The position numbers were made by a program, and so were the translations under genes. From positions 1-27,723 of the forward strand of contig JAAXGF010000373.1 of assembly GCA_012267605.1 (NCBI GenBank): a stretch of 27,723 bases of DNA, given 5' to 3'. Within the stretch, counting starts at the first letter, position 1. Each line of letters opens with the position of its first letter. Shown piece after piece: positions 18,474-26,379 of this stretch. The notes beneath the pieces are model-generated. The model saw nothing but the letters and a program-made list of their open reading frames with translations. It ran no database searches and was not told where the DNA came from. The DNA comes from Alphaproteobacteria bacterium (GTDB taxonomy: Bacteria; Pseudomonadota; Alphaproteobacteria; JAAXGF01).

Positions 18474-19109
18474 TTAAGCGTCGGACGCATTCTCTTCAGC
18501 TGGTTGCGGCCGATTTGTGATGACCTCGTCAACCAATCCGAACTCCCTAGCGCCTTCTCCCGTCATGAACTTGTCCCTTTCCATATTTTTCTCAACAACG
18601 TCAAGGGGCTGTCCTGTATGTTTCACGTAAATGTCGTTCAGTCGGGTGCGCAACGAAAGGATTTCGCGCGCGTGAATTTCGATATCGGTGGCCTGACCTT
18701 GAAAGCCGCCTGACGGTTGATGAATCATGATCCGCGAATTTGGTAAAGCAAACCTCTGACCGCTCTCCCCCGATGCCAACAGCAGTGAACCCATCGACAC
18801 CGCTTGACCAATACAAAGAGTGGACACAGGCGGGCGAATGTACTGCATCGTGTCATATATTGCCAATCCAGCAGTGACCAGGCCGCCCGGTGAATTGATA
18901 TAAAAAGATATTACTTTCGTAGGGTTTTCAGATTCGAGAAACAGCAGCTGCGCCGTGACTAAGGACGCCATTGCGTCGTCCACTGGCCCGGTCAGAAAGA
19001 TGATACGTTCCTTGAGCAGACGGGAGTAAATGTCATAAGACCGTTCGCCCCTGGCCGTCTGTTCCACGACCATCGGAACCAAGTAATTCATAAAAGTTTT
19101 TTCCGACAT
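18474..19109 (-). CDS. clpP: ATP-dependent Clp protease proteolytic subunit ClpP
   Basis: Serine peptidase forming the barrel that partners ClpX. The catalytic triad is Ser105 in GQAVSMGSLL, His130 in RIMIHQPSGG, and Asp179 in the ERDKFM segment. The frame is open back to 19256, but that part overlaps the 3' end of tig. ATG 19109, behind AGGA and giving 211 residues beginning MSEKTF, fits the family length. ATG 19091 (MNYLVPMVVEQ) is a possible later start, and the N-terminus is normally processed anyway. It follows tig by 40 bases and is probably co-transcribed with it. Confidence 0.96.
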   Translation of the reverse strand: MSEKTFMNYLVPMVVEQTARGERSYDIYSRLLKERIIFLTGPVDDAMASLVTAQLLFLESENPTKVISFYINSPGGLVTAGLAIYDTMQYIRPPVSTLCIGQAVSMGSLLLASGESGQRFALPNSRIMIHQPSGGFQGQATDIEIHAREILSLRTRLNDIYVKHTGQPLDVVEKNMERDKFMTGEGAREFGLVDEVITNRPQPAEENASDA

Positions 19110-19149
19110 TGTAGAGTTGTCCTGTCTTGTCACTGTTGGCACGAAAATT

Positions 19150-20493
19150 TTAACCGCTCGAAGACGAATCAACGGCCTCGTCTGGCTCGCGGAGAAGCTC
19201 CTCCGAGGTGACCTGTTTATCCTCAATTTCAGCCATCGCGAGGATAAAATCGACAACCTTGTCCTCGAAAATTGGACCGCGAAGTGCCATTAACGCCTCC
19301 GCATTATCCCTGTACATCGCCACTACTTCCTTCTCCTTGCCCGGAAACTGCGCTGCCCGGGCCATGATCGCGCGTTTCAACTCGTCCGGCTCGACCGATA
19401 TGTTGTTCAGACGGCCAACCTCTCCCAAGAGCAATCCAAGACGTACCCGCCGCCGGGCGATTTCCAAATACTCGGCGCACAACTCTTCTTCGGATTGCTC
19501 CGCATCGGCGAGCGTCTTGCCATGTGCCGTCATCTCTTCGGTAAGCTGCGCCCAAATTCCCTCGAATTCCTTATCGACCATGCCTGGGGGAACTGGGAAA
19601 TCGTAGCTTTCTGCGAGGTGATCGAGGAGCGCACGTTTTAATCTTACCCTTCCCGCGCCCACGTACTGCCGCTCAATGCGCTCCTTAACGGCGGCTCGCA
19701 GAGATTCGACACTGGCCTGGCCATGGGCTTCGGCAAACGCTTGATCGATCGTTGCGGGATCGAGTTCTCTGATTTCCTTAACGTCAACGGAAAACTCCGC
19801 GTTTCGGCCAGCCAAATCCGAGTTTTGGTAACCATCAGGAAAACAAACCTTGACCAAAACTTGATCACCCGCATTGACCCCAATCAACTGATCCTCAAAA
19901 CCAGGAACGAAACGGCCAGAGCCCAGTTCCAAAGAAAAGTCAGTGCCCGACCCACCCTCGAACTCCGTTTCGTCAATACGACCGACGAAGTCGATGATCA
20001 CAACATCGCCCGAAGCGGCCGGACGGTCATTAACAGGTGTCTGAGTGGCTTCCTCTTTGGCCATGCGGGCGAGGACCGCGTCAATATCTGAATCGGCAGC
20101 TTCGGCAGTAAGTCGTGTCAGCTTAATCTTACGAAAATCCCCCGGAACAATCTCCGGCATCAGGTCGACCGCCACATTAAATTGTAAATCCTGCCCTTCG
20201 TCGAATTGATTAACGTCCACTTTAGGCTGAGAGGCGGCCCTAAGCCCTTGATCGCTAATGGCCTTGTCAGATTCCTCAGATACGATCTTCTCGATGACCT
20301 CTCCGATTACTGCGCGCCCATACTGCTTTCGAAGGAGAGTGACCGGAACCTTGCCTGGCCTAAATCCCGGCATACGAACGTCACGCCGCAATGCTTCAAG
20401 TCGGGCGACGATCTTCTCTTCGACATCGCTCGCCTCGACCACGATCTTGAACTCACGCCTGAGTTCTTCTTCAACAGTTTGGGTCACTTGCAT
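19150..20493 (-). CDS. tig: Trigger factor (ribosome-associated chaperone and peptidyl-prolyl isomerase)
   Basis: Binds the ribosomal exit tunnel and helps nascent chains fold. The ribosome-binding signature GFRPGKVP is at residues 43-50. A FKBP-type isomerase domain spans roughly 155-245 (GDVVIIDFVGRIDETEFEGG, GFEDQLIGVNAGD), followed by the helical C-terminal chaperone domain. The length of 447 residues is normal. It lies 64 bases after tRNA-Leu with no clear promoter between, so some tig message may come from read-through of the tRNA promoter. Confidence 0.97.
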   Translation of the reverse strand: MQVTQTVEEELRREFKIVVEASDVEEKIVARLEALRRDVRMPGFRPGKVPVTLLRKQYGRAVIGEVIEKIVSEESDKAISDQGLRAASQPKVDVNQFDEGQDLQFNVAVDLMPEIVPGDFRKIKLTRLTAEAADSDIDAVLARMAKEEATQTPVNDRPAASGDVVIIDFVGRIDETEFEGGSGTDFSLELGSGRFVPGFEDQLIGVNAGDQVLVKVCFPDGYQNSDLAGRNAEFSVDVKEIRELDPATIDQAFAEAHGQASVESLRAAVKERIERQYVGAGRVRLKRALLDHLAESYDFPVPPGMVDKEFEGIWAQLTEEMTAHGKTLADAEQSEEELCAEYLEIARRRVRLGLLLGEVGRLNNISVEPDELKRAIMARAAQFPGKEKEVVAMYRDNAEALMALRGPIFEDKVVDFILAMAEIEDKQVTSEELLREPDEAVDSSSSG

Positions 20494-20557
20494 CGACCGA
20501 TCAATCCCAGGAATCGGATGAGGAAACGCGAAATTGCGAATTGCAGCACCCGCCGGC

Positions 20558-20642
20558 TGGTGCGGGCGGAGGGACTCGAACCCCCACGCCTTGCGGCACC
20601 AGATCCTAAATCTGGCGTGTCTACCAATTCCACCACGCCCGC
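20558..20642 (-). tRNA. tRNA-Leu (UAG)
   Basis: A complete 85-base class II tRNA on the minus strand with encoded CCA. The acceptor stem GCGGGCG pairs with CGCCCGC. The anticodon arm CCAGA TTTAGGA TCTGG gives anticodon TAG. A variable arm follows and the T loop is TTCGAGT. It lies between nnr and tig in the same direction. Confidence 0.97.
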
Positions 20643-20682
20643 CGGAGCCGCGCGCCCAATCGGCCTAGGCCAACTCTCCGCC

Positions 20683-20691
20683 TCTATATCA
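20683..20691 (-). promoter_or_regulatory. Candidate extended -10 promoter element for tRNA-Leu
   Basis: On the minus strand TGATATAGA matches an extended -10 (TGN then TATAGA). No good -35 box is present 17 bases upstream, where instead a perfect palindrome occurs. The predicted start is about 35 bases before the tRNA. Confidence 0.4.
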
Positions 20692-20702
20692 CATGCCGTG
20701 CG

Positions 20703-20714
20703 CCTGTATACAGG
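20703..20714. promoter_or_regulatory. Perfect 12-bp palindrome overlapping the tRNA-Leu promoter -35 region
   Basis: CCTGTATACAGG is a perfect palindrome positioned where the -35 box of the tRNA-Leu promoter would be, about 12 bases upstream of the extended -10 element. It could bind a dimeric regulator. No family can be assigned and chance is possible. Confidence 0.3.
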
Positions 20715-20777
20715 GCAAAGCGAGGTGATGCGGACCCTAGTTTGACGTTTGGCGCATGGATAACGAAGGCGAACCAC

Positions 20778-22280
20778 TCAACTGGAAATCACTCCTGAAT
20801 GTAACTCCGAAAGTATGGCAGGTAACGCCTCGCTCAAATCCTCGGCGATTAGACCGGGTCCGACCCGTTTGGCAGCGGCACCGTGAAGCCACGCGGCCAC
20901 GCAGCCAGCTTCGAATCCCGGCATGCCCTGGGCCATCAAGCCCACCGCGAACCCAGCAAGCACGTCGCCGGACCCTGCAGTGGCGAGATATGGCGGTGCA
21001 TTATTGTTGATCGCCGCACGACCATCCGGGGATGCGACCACCGTATCGCCACCTTTTAGCAAAACCACCGAACCGCTCTCTTCCGCCGCTGCCCGTGCCC
21101 GTTTCAATTTATCACCGTCAAACGCGAACAAACGACGAAATTCCCCCTCATGGGGAGTTAACAAACATTCTGAACATATCGATTCAACCAATTGCTTTTT
21201 ATTCATTTTGAACGCAGTTATTGCGTCGGCATCCAATACACATGCTTTGCCACGCTCAAGCGCCGCCACGACCCGTCGCCGGGTTGTCTCGCCAACGCCA
21301 CCACCGGGTCCCAAAAGTACAGCGTTCTTCCGCTCATCCGCGAGAATCTCGTCGAACGCCGCGTCGTCCGCTATCGGCACCACCATCACAGCGGTCAATT
21401 GGGACGCGTAAACCTGTATTGCATCCTCGGGGCTTGCAACCGTCACCAGGCCAGCGCCAACCCGCAGCGCAGCGCGCGCGGCCAGTCGGGCGGCACCAGT
21501 GGTCGTGCCAGCCCCCCCAACCACCAGGGCATGGCCACGACTGTATTTGTGACCGGATCCCTTTGGCCACGGGATGCAATCCCTCCACAGGACGGGACCA
21601 TTAACAAACGTACGGATAGGGATATCTCGAAGGGCGGAATCAACGATACCGATATCAGCCACGATCAGTTCGCCTGTAAGATCACGGCCGGGAAAAAGTA
21701 AATGCCCAGGCTTGGCCCGACAGAATGTAACCGTAATTTCAGCTGGAGCTGCGGCACCGAGAACCGCACCCGTATTTCCGTCGACACCGCTCGGCACGTC
21801 GACGGCGATCATCGGCAAACACCGTGACACCAAGTCCTCTATCGTAGCTCGCGCCACCCCGCCGAGCGGTCTGGTTAGGCCCGCTCCGAACAACGCATCA
21901 ACTACAAGTTCGCATCCATCGAGAGCTTCCGGCCCCAGGGGAACGACCGGTCCGCACCAGCGACTGGCCATGGTCGCAGCGTCACCCTTAAGAGCGTCCA
22001 ACCGACCAAGTAGGGCCAAGGATACTTGCCAACCCCGATCTTTTAGTAGACTCGCAACGACAAAACCGTCACCGCCGTTGTTTCCTGGGCCGCACAGCAC
22101 GCAGATCGGGCGGGGAGTCCATCGCCGTATAATCGCCTCGGCAATTGCTTCGCCGGCGTTCGACATAAGACGTTCCCCTGGAACACCGCTGGCCATTGCC
22201 GCCCGATCGGCTGCGTACATGTGCTCAACGGTAAGAACCGCGTTCGGCGAATGCGGCGTCAGCGCCATCTGTTTTTTCAT
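20778..22280 (-). CDS. nnr: Bifunctional NAD(P)HX epimerase / ADP-dependent NAD(P)HX dehydratase
   Basis: Repairs hydrated NADH and NADPH, damaged forms that arise spontaneously or by side reaction. The N-terminal epimerase half (about 15-225) shows GPGNNGGDGFVVASLL at 64-79 and VDVPSGVDGNTG at 160-171. The C-terminal kinase-fold dehydratase half (about 230-495) shows GHALVVGGAG, TPHEGEF at 375-381 and GSGDVLAG at 436-443. The length of 500 residues is normal for the fused form. ATG 22280 has GAGG 7 bases upstream. It diverges from sorA across a 197-base region. Confidence 0.95.
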   Translation of the reverse strand: MKKQMALTPHSPNAVLTVEHMYAADRAAMASGVPGERLMSNAGEAIAEAIIRRWTPRPICVLCGPGNNGGDGFVVASLLKDRGWQVSLALLGRLDALKGDAATMASRWCGPVVPLGPEALDGCELVVDALFGAGLTRPLGGVARATIEDLVSRCLPMIAVDVPSGVDGNTGAVLGAAAPAEITVTFCRAKPGHLLFPGRDLTGELIVADIGIVDSALRDIPIRTFVNGPVLWRDCIPWPKGSGHKYSRGHALVVGGAGTTTGAARLAARAALRVGAGLVTVASPEDAIQVYASQLTAVMVVPIADDAAFDEILADERKNAVLLGPGGGVGETTRRRVVAALERGKACVLDADAITAFKMNKKQLVESICSECLLTPHEGEFRRLFAFDGDKLKRARAAAEESGSVVLLKGGDTVVASPDGRAAINNNAPPYLATAGSGDVLAGFAVGLMAQGMPGFEAGCVAAWLHGAAAKRVGPGLIAEDLSEALPAILSELHSGVISS

Positions 22281-22407
22281 GCCCGGGCCTCATAGGGCGC
22301 GAAATGCTTTACAATTTGGAAAATAGCGCAGTGAAATGTGTTTGTCGTCGGATGAAGTGGAGATTTGCCGATTAGAGGTTTGGGGGCAAGAGGACTGATT
22401 TTCTAGA

Positions 22408-22436
22408 TTGCACAAAGCCCCCTCCGGTCGTGAAAT
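22408..22436 (+). promoter_or_regulatory. Possible promoter of the sulfite dehydrogenase operon
   Basis: TTGCAC followed after 17 bases by TGAAAT is a moderate sigma-70-like match upstream of sorA. The predicted start would fall inside or just before the inverted repeat at 22441. Other sigma factors are possible. Confidence 0.25.
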
Positions 22437-22440
22437 TATA

Positions 22441-22463
22441 CCTGGAAACTGAATGATTCCAGG
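22441..22463. promoter_or_regulatory. Inverted repeat just upstream of the sorA ribosome-binding site
   Basis: Perfect 7-base arms, CCTGGAA at 22441-22447 and TTCCAGG at 22457-22463, flank a 9-base spacer. The second arm ends three bases before the AGAGGGG ribosome-binding site of sorA. It could be a DNA operator for a repressor or an mRNA hairpin that influences translation. Confidence 0.4.
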
Positions 22464-22477
22464 CCAGAGGGGCGATC

Positions 22478-23797
22478 ATGAGCAAACTTTTCGAACGCGG
22501 GATTCACGCCCTGTACGAAGATGATCCCGAACGCGCCGATTATTTGGTTTTTGGGCGGGTTAGCGGGCCAAATCGACGAGGATTCCTAAAATCAGCTGGG
22601 CTTGCCGCGATGGGGACCTTGGTTGGCGCGAAGATCCCTTTTAGCGCCAATTATCCCGCCGGCCTGATCCCCGCCGCACTAGCCGATACCGAAACGCCCT
22701 TCGTTATTCACGGAAAACAAGGGTTATCGATCCTGAATGACCGACCGGTAAACGCGGAGACTCCAGCACATCTTCTCGACGATCCAGTCACACCAAACCA
22801 TCGTCATTTCATTCGCAACAACGGCCTGGTTCCAGAAAGTGCGCGGAAGATGGATGCGAGCGGTTGGTCGTTGACGATCGACGGCGAGGTCGCCAAACCA
22901 CTGACCCTTAGCCTCGCCGATTTGATGACCGAGTTTCCCGCGGTTACGCTCCAGCTCCAATTGGAATGCGGCGGTAACGGTCGCGCCGGGTTCAATCCTC
23001 CGGCGCGTGGAAATCAGTGGACCGTTGGCGCCATCGGTTGCGCCGAATGGACAGGTGCTCGGGTGGCGGATGTCTTCGAAGCGGCGGGAGTCAAGAAAAG
23101 CGCTGTTTACGCTGGCTATTATGGCGCGGACAAGCATCTATCGGGGGATCCCGAAAAAGTCGTGATATCGCGCGGCGCGCCGATGTGGAAGATGACTGAT
23201 CCTCAAACCATTTTGGCCTATCGCATGAATGGAGATCCTCTGCCCCATTGGCACGGATTCCCACTGCGTATCGTTGCTCCTGGCTGGCCGGGTTCGGTGT
23301 CCGGTAAGTGGCTAACACGAATTTGGCTGCGCGACCGGGTCCACGACGGCGCGAAAATGACCGGAAAATCATATCGAGTCCCAGCGCACCCCATGGGTCC
23401 GGGGGTTAAGGTTCCCGAAGAAGATTGGCAAATAATCGAATCAATGCCGGTGAAATCGCTCATCACGCGGCCACGGACCGGGACAGTTCTGACCGCTGGA
23501 GCACGTAATCTTGAAGTCGGCGGCCATGCCTGGGCAGGAGACAATTTGGTCACGCGCGTTGACCTATCGATCGATTTTGGTGCGACCTGGTCCAAGGTTC
23601 ACTTGGACGCTCCTCGTAATCGGTATGCTTGGCAAAATTGGCGGGCACTCATAACCTTTCCGACCAATGGATATTATGAGATTTGGGCGCGAGCCACCGA
23701 TGATGAAGGCCGGGCTCAGCCATTCGGTATCGTCTGGAATGCCAAGGGATACCTGAACAATTCCATGCATCGAATTGCAGTGACGGTGTCCGCATGA
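22478..23797 (+). CDS. sorA: Sulfite dehydrogenase molybdenum subunit (SorA/SoxC-like, Tat-exported)
   Basis: Predicted periplasmic sulfite oxidase-family enzyme that oxidises sulfite to sulfate using molybdopterin. A twin-arginine signal RRGFLKSAG lies at residues 33-41 after an unusually long 32-residue leader, with cleavage likely near ALA-DTE at about 69-70. The Mo-binding cysteine is Cys164 in LECGGNGRAG. A C-terminal dimerisation domain follows, typical of the family (439 residues). A ribosome-binding site AGAGGGG precedes the ATG. Overlap with a monohaem cytochrome gene points to a SorAB rather than a SoxCD system, since SoxD is a larger dihaem protein, but SoxC-type identity cannot be ruled out. 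No other sox genes are in the window. Confidence 0.85.
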   Translation: MSKLFERGIHALYEDDPERADYLVFGRVSGPNRRGFLKSAGLAAMGTLVGAKIPFSANYPAGLIPAALADTETPFVIHGKQGLSILNDRPVNAETPAHLLDDPVTPNHRHFIRNNGLVPESARKMDASGWSLTIDGEVAKPLTLSLADLMTEFPAVTLQLQLECGGNGRAGFNPPARGNQWTVGAIGCAEWTGARVADVFEAAGVKKSAVYAGYYGADKHLSGDPEKVVISRGAPMWKMTDPQTILAYRMNGDPLPHWHGFPLRIVAPGWPGSVSGKWLTRIWLRDRVHDGAKMTGKSYRVPAHPMGPGVKVPEEDWQIIESMPVKSLITRPRTGTVLTAGARNLEVGGHAWAGDNLVTRVDLSIDFGATWSKVHLDAPRNRYAWQNWRALITFPTNGYYEIWARATDDEGRAQPFGIVWNAKGYLNNSMHRIAVTVSA

Positions 23798-24138
23798 CCT
23801 GCGCGCGACGACGTACCGAAATGGCAGCACGCGCACGCGATGCCACAGCAATCTTAGCGATTTGCGGTGGAATGTTTTTTTTCTTCGATGCCGATGCGGA
23901 GTCTGGAGATCCGGGCGATATCCTGCCCCTAGGCGTCGGTCGCGAGCTAGTATTGTCGACTTGTTCGGCCTGCCATTCGATCAGGCTCGTTGCCCAGCAG
24001 CGACTAAGCCGTGAGACTTGGGATGAGACCTTGGATTGGATGATTTCGGAGCAAGGCATGCCCCGTCTTGGAACGCGAGACCGGCAACTTATCTTGCGCT
24101 ATCTGAGCACCCATCTAAACCCGAGTGCTCCTAGATGA
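23794..24138 (+). CDS. sorB: Monohaem c-type cytochrome, sulfite dehydrogenase small subunit (SorB-like)
   Basis: Likely electron acceptor of the neighbouring molybdenum subunit, passing electrons on to cytochrome c and the terminal oxidase. The 114-residue protein has a positively charged N-terminus and hydrophobic stretch at about 17-31 that serve as a signal peptide or anchor. One haem motif CSACH is at 57-61 and a probable axial methionine is Met89 in EQGMPRL. Its ATG overlaps the sorA stop by 4 bases (ATGA), so the two are translationally coupled. An ATG at codon 10 is a possible alternative start. Confidence 0.85.
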   Translation: MTCARRRTEMAARARDATAILAICGGMFFFFDADAESGDPGDILPLGVGRELVLSTCSACHSIRLVAQQRLSRETWDETLDWMISEQGMPRLGTRDRQLILRYLSTHLNPSAPR

Positions 24139-24211
24139 GCTCCCTTGCGGCCGGAATTTCTGGCAAGCAATGCGACGAGATCGCGACGAGTTGCAGTGCC
24201 AAATTTTCGGG

Positions 24212-24418
24212 TCAGGCGGCGACGGTTATACCATGCGGATCATGAAGCGGCACGAGTTTGACGCCACGAACATTCTTTGCCATGTTGATGATTTCGTGAC
24301 GGCACTGAATCAAAGCCGCCATGACACGTTCGTCCTCGTGATCACGCATTTCCATGGAAAGCATCTTGATTTCCACCAAGTCCGCCAAAATCTCGATTGA
24401 TGTCTTCGATAACGCCAT
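24212..24418 (-). CDS. Small conserved-looking protein of unknown function
   Basis: A 68-residue protein, MALSKTSIEILADLVEIK at its start, followed by an acidic and basic helical stretch and ending LHDPHGITVAA. I think similar small proteins occur in other alphaproteobacteria, but that is from memory. ATG 24418 is chosen because AGGGGG precedes it by 8 bases; the frame is open a further 23 codons upstream. It is convergent with sorB and divergent from the SDR gene. It is cytoplasmic by composition, with no signal peptide, membrane helix or metal-binding cluster. An overlapping plus-strand frame at 24125-24400 has no ribosome-binding site and looks like its shadow. Confidence 0.6.
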   Translation of the reverse strand: MALSKTSIEILADLVEIKMLSMEMRDHEDERVMAALIQCRHEIINMAKNVRGVKLVPLHDPHGITVAA

Positions 24419-24707
24419 GATTGGCCCCCTTGAGCTTTTCCGATGTTGCCCAAGGGTCGGGGCCCCCGGGACCACGATGTGAGTCAATGAAAACGCCGCC
24501 CGGTTAATGATTGGTGAAGGCCAAACGTGCTTTCGCGGCTTCCATCAACTTTTTTTCGCCCATCCGCTTGCCCCGGTCGTTTGCCCCAAACGCCTGTCCC
24601 GCCCAAAGCGTTTACCAAAGGCCCAGGATGCTCGACGCGCGGGTTCGAAAAGAGTACGAATTTAGTGAATGACGCCCGTCGTACACACGAATTGAGGAGG
24701 AAACGGC

Positions 24708-25400
24708 GTGACCACCAAACCGACTGTCTTTATCACCGGTGCGAATAGGGGAATCGGCCTCGAACTGGTGCGGCAATACGCCGCCGCCGCATGGCGGGTC
24801 ATTGCAACCTGCCGCAACCCGGTCGGCCTCGGCGAATTGGCCAGATTGCATGGGGAGATCGAGGTTCACGGCTTGGACGTGACCGACGACAACCAGGCCA
24901 CCGCGCTGGCAAAGGAACTGGATGGCACGGCCATTGACGTGCTGATCAACAATGCGGGAGTTTACGGGCCCAATAAGTATAGTTTGGACGAAGTGGACGA
25001 AGACGCCTGGACCCAAACCTTGCGTGTCAACGTCATGGCTCCCTTGCGCATCAGCAACCTCTTTACCCCTCATGTCGCCGCGTCGACGCAACGGAAAATC
25101 ATCACCGTGACGTCCAAAATGGGCAGTATCGCCGACAACGCGTCGGGCGGTGTCTACATTTATCGATCGTCCAAGTCCGCGGTTAACGCGGTCATGCGCA
25201 GCCTTTCCCATGAATTACGTGATCAGGGGATCATTGTCACCCTGCTCCACCCCGGTTGGGTGAAGACGGACATGGGTGGCCCAAACGCTCTCATTTCGGT
25301 GGAACAAAGTGTAACCGGCGTTCGTGGGGTCATTGCCAATCTCAGTGGGGAGCAAAGCGGATCGTTCCTGAACTACGATGGGACTGAGATTCCTTGGTAG
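24708..25400 (+). CDS. Short-chain dehydrogenase/reductase (SDR family)
   Basis: Classical SDR oxidoreductase of 230 residues with a Rossmann fold. The nucleotide-binding motif TGANRGIG is at 10-17, NNAG at 81-84, and the catalytic Tyr152-x-x-x-Lys156 in YRSSKSA, with Ser136 or Ser140 as the catalytic serine. HPGWVKTDMGG at 181-191 is typical of the C-factor/sniffer-like group. The arginine at position 14 in the glycine-rich motif and Arg36 fit NADP(H) preference, which is inference. The substrate is unknown. The start is GTG with a strong GAGGAGG ribosome-binding site. A 289-base gap without a gene precedes it. Confidence 0.9.
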   Translation: MTTKPTVFITGANRGIGLELVRQYAAAAWRVIATCRNPVGLGELARLHGEIEVHGLDVTDDNQATALAKELDGTAIDVLINNAGVYGPNKYSLDEVDEDAWTQTLRVNVMAPLRISNLFTPHVAASTQRKIITVTSKMGSIADNASGGVYIYRSSKSAVNAVMRSLSHELRDQGIIVTLLHPGWVKTDMGGPNALISVEQSVTGVRGVIANLSGEQSGSFLNYDGTEIPW

Positions 25401-25477
25401 CTCCGGCTGTGCGAACCACCTTGGCCAAATCTGACTCTAATATGGACGGACTTGTCCAACGGGCGTAGAGTCCCATT

Positions 25478-25483
25478 TATAAT
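25478..25483 (+). promoter_or_regulatory. Candidate -10 box upstream of the CBS-domain gene
   Basis: A perfect TATAAT lies about 127 bases before the CBS gene start. TTGTCC is upstream but at 20 bases spacing, too far for a standard -35, so this is only a partial promoter match. Confidence 0.3.
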
Positions 25484-25609
25484 TGCGAAGATGCGAACGT
25501 TTTCCGGGCGAAGAAAAGGAGCGGCAAACACCAGGGTAGTCGTAAATCTGATTCCAGCGAACGTCGCAAGCAATAGCGCGGGAGGTAAATGCAAATTGGG
25601 AGCCAAACG

Positions 25610-26068
25610 ATGAATGTCGATCAAGTCATCAAGAAAAAGGGTCGCCACGTCGAACAGATCGCCCCCGACGAAACCATTTCCGATGCGGTGAAAGCTTTGG
25701 CAGAGCAGAATATCGGCGCGTTGATTGTCGTGAACGACCAAGAAGAGCTCGTCGGTGTCGTTTCGGAACGCGACGTTATTCGCTGTTTGGCCGACCGTGG
25801 GACCCGGATGTTGAAACAAGAAGTTCAGGAAATCATGTCGCGCGGTGTCGTCACCTGCGGTTTGAACGATACAGTAAGCCATGTCATGAAGATCATGACC
25901 GACAGGCGCATGCGTCACCTTCCGGTGCTGCAGGATGGTCGCCTAATGGGTATGATCAGCATCGGCGATCTGGTGAAGCATCGCGTGGCCGAGATCGAAT
26001 TCGAAACCCGCTTCATCAATGATTACGTCAGCGGCACGTCGGATTCACCGATGCCTCACGTCGGGTAA
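25610..26068 (+). CDS. Two-CBS-domain protein
   Basis: A 152-residue protein made of a tandem pair of CBS domains (about 8-63 and 73-127). Such Bateman modules bind adenine nucleotides and act as energy or redox sensors. Visible hallmarks are VVSERDVIRCL at about 50-60 and the second repeat MRHLPVLQDGRLMGMISIGDLV at 101-122. No output domain is attached, so the partner is unknown. ATG 25610 has GGGAG at 8 bases. ATG 25589 adds 7 residues but its GGAGG is too close. It is downstream of the SDR gene by 209 bases. Confidence 0.9.
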   Translation: MNVDQVIKKKGRHVEQIAPDETISDAVKALAEQNIGALIVVNDQEELVGVVSERDVIRCLADRGTRMLKQEVQEIMSRGVVTCGLNDTVSHVMKIMTDRRMRHLPVLQDGRLMGMISIGDLVKHRVAEIEFETRFINDYVSGTSDSPMPHVG

Positions 26069-26202
26069 GGTTGCGGCGATAGGATCGTCGAAAGATCGCT
26101 TGTAAGGCGGTCCGGGTTTTAACGCCCCCGAATCCCAGAATGTCGGCTTGCCGAATTAAAGTCGGTAATGCCATGGCGGGCGTTTGATCCATAACCGGCA
26201 CC

Positions 26203-26379
26203 ATGCCCGAACAGATATCAGCGCCGGCACCGGTATTTGAGAACGGTCTGCTGAAAATTCTAAACGTTTCCAATGAATACGCCCGCTCCCTGAGCGCGAA
26301 TCGATGCGTACCGTTAGTGAAACTGCGTTGGCTCGTGAACACGATGGATGGTGACAATTTTGAGACCGGAGTTTTGTGA
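26203..26379 (+). CDS. Possible small protein of unknown function, coupled to the next gene
   Basis: A 58-codon open frame from ATG 26203. I recognise no family. Its stop overlaps the GTG start of the next frame by 4 bases (GTGA), the arrangement typical of translationally coupled genes. It has no clear ribosome-binding site and only mild codon-position bias, and a minus-strand frame covers part of the same DNA, so it may be chance. It begins 134 bases after the CBS gene. It could also be the front part of a single gene broken by a frameshift. Confidence 0.3.
   Translation: MPEQISAPAPVFENGLLKILNVSNEYARSLSANRCVPLVKLRWLVNTMDGDNFETGVL

Noticed and set aside
19110..19256. 49-codon N-terminal extension of clpP
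   Set aside because: It overlaps tig and is basic and atypical. A later ATG gives the family length.
24125..24400. 91-codon plus-strand frame after sorB
   Set aside because: No ribosome-binding site, and it lies opposite a minus-strand gene with a strong one. It overlaps the sorB end.
24504..24563. 19-codon minus-strand frame (MGEKKLMEAAKARLAF...) in the gap before the SDR gene
   Set aside because: Too short, with no ribosome-binding site and no known family. The 24419-24707 gap otherwise shows nothing firm.
26028..26357. 109-codon minus-strand frame overlapping the CBS gene end and the small plus-strand frame
   Set aside because: It overlaps the end of a certain gene, is rich in Arg, Ser and Thr, and has no motif or ribosome-binding site. 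The plus-strand pair with a GTGA overlap is slightly better supported, though not proven.
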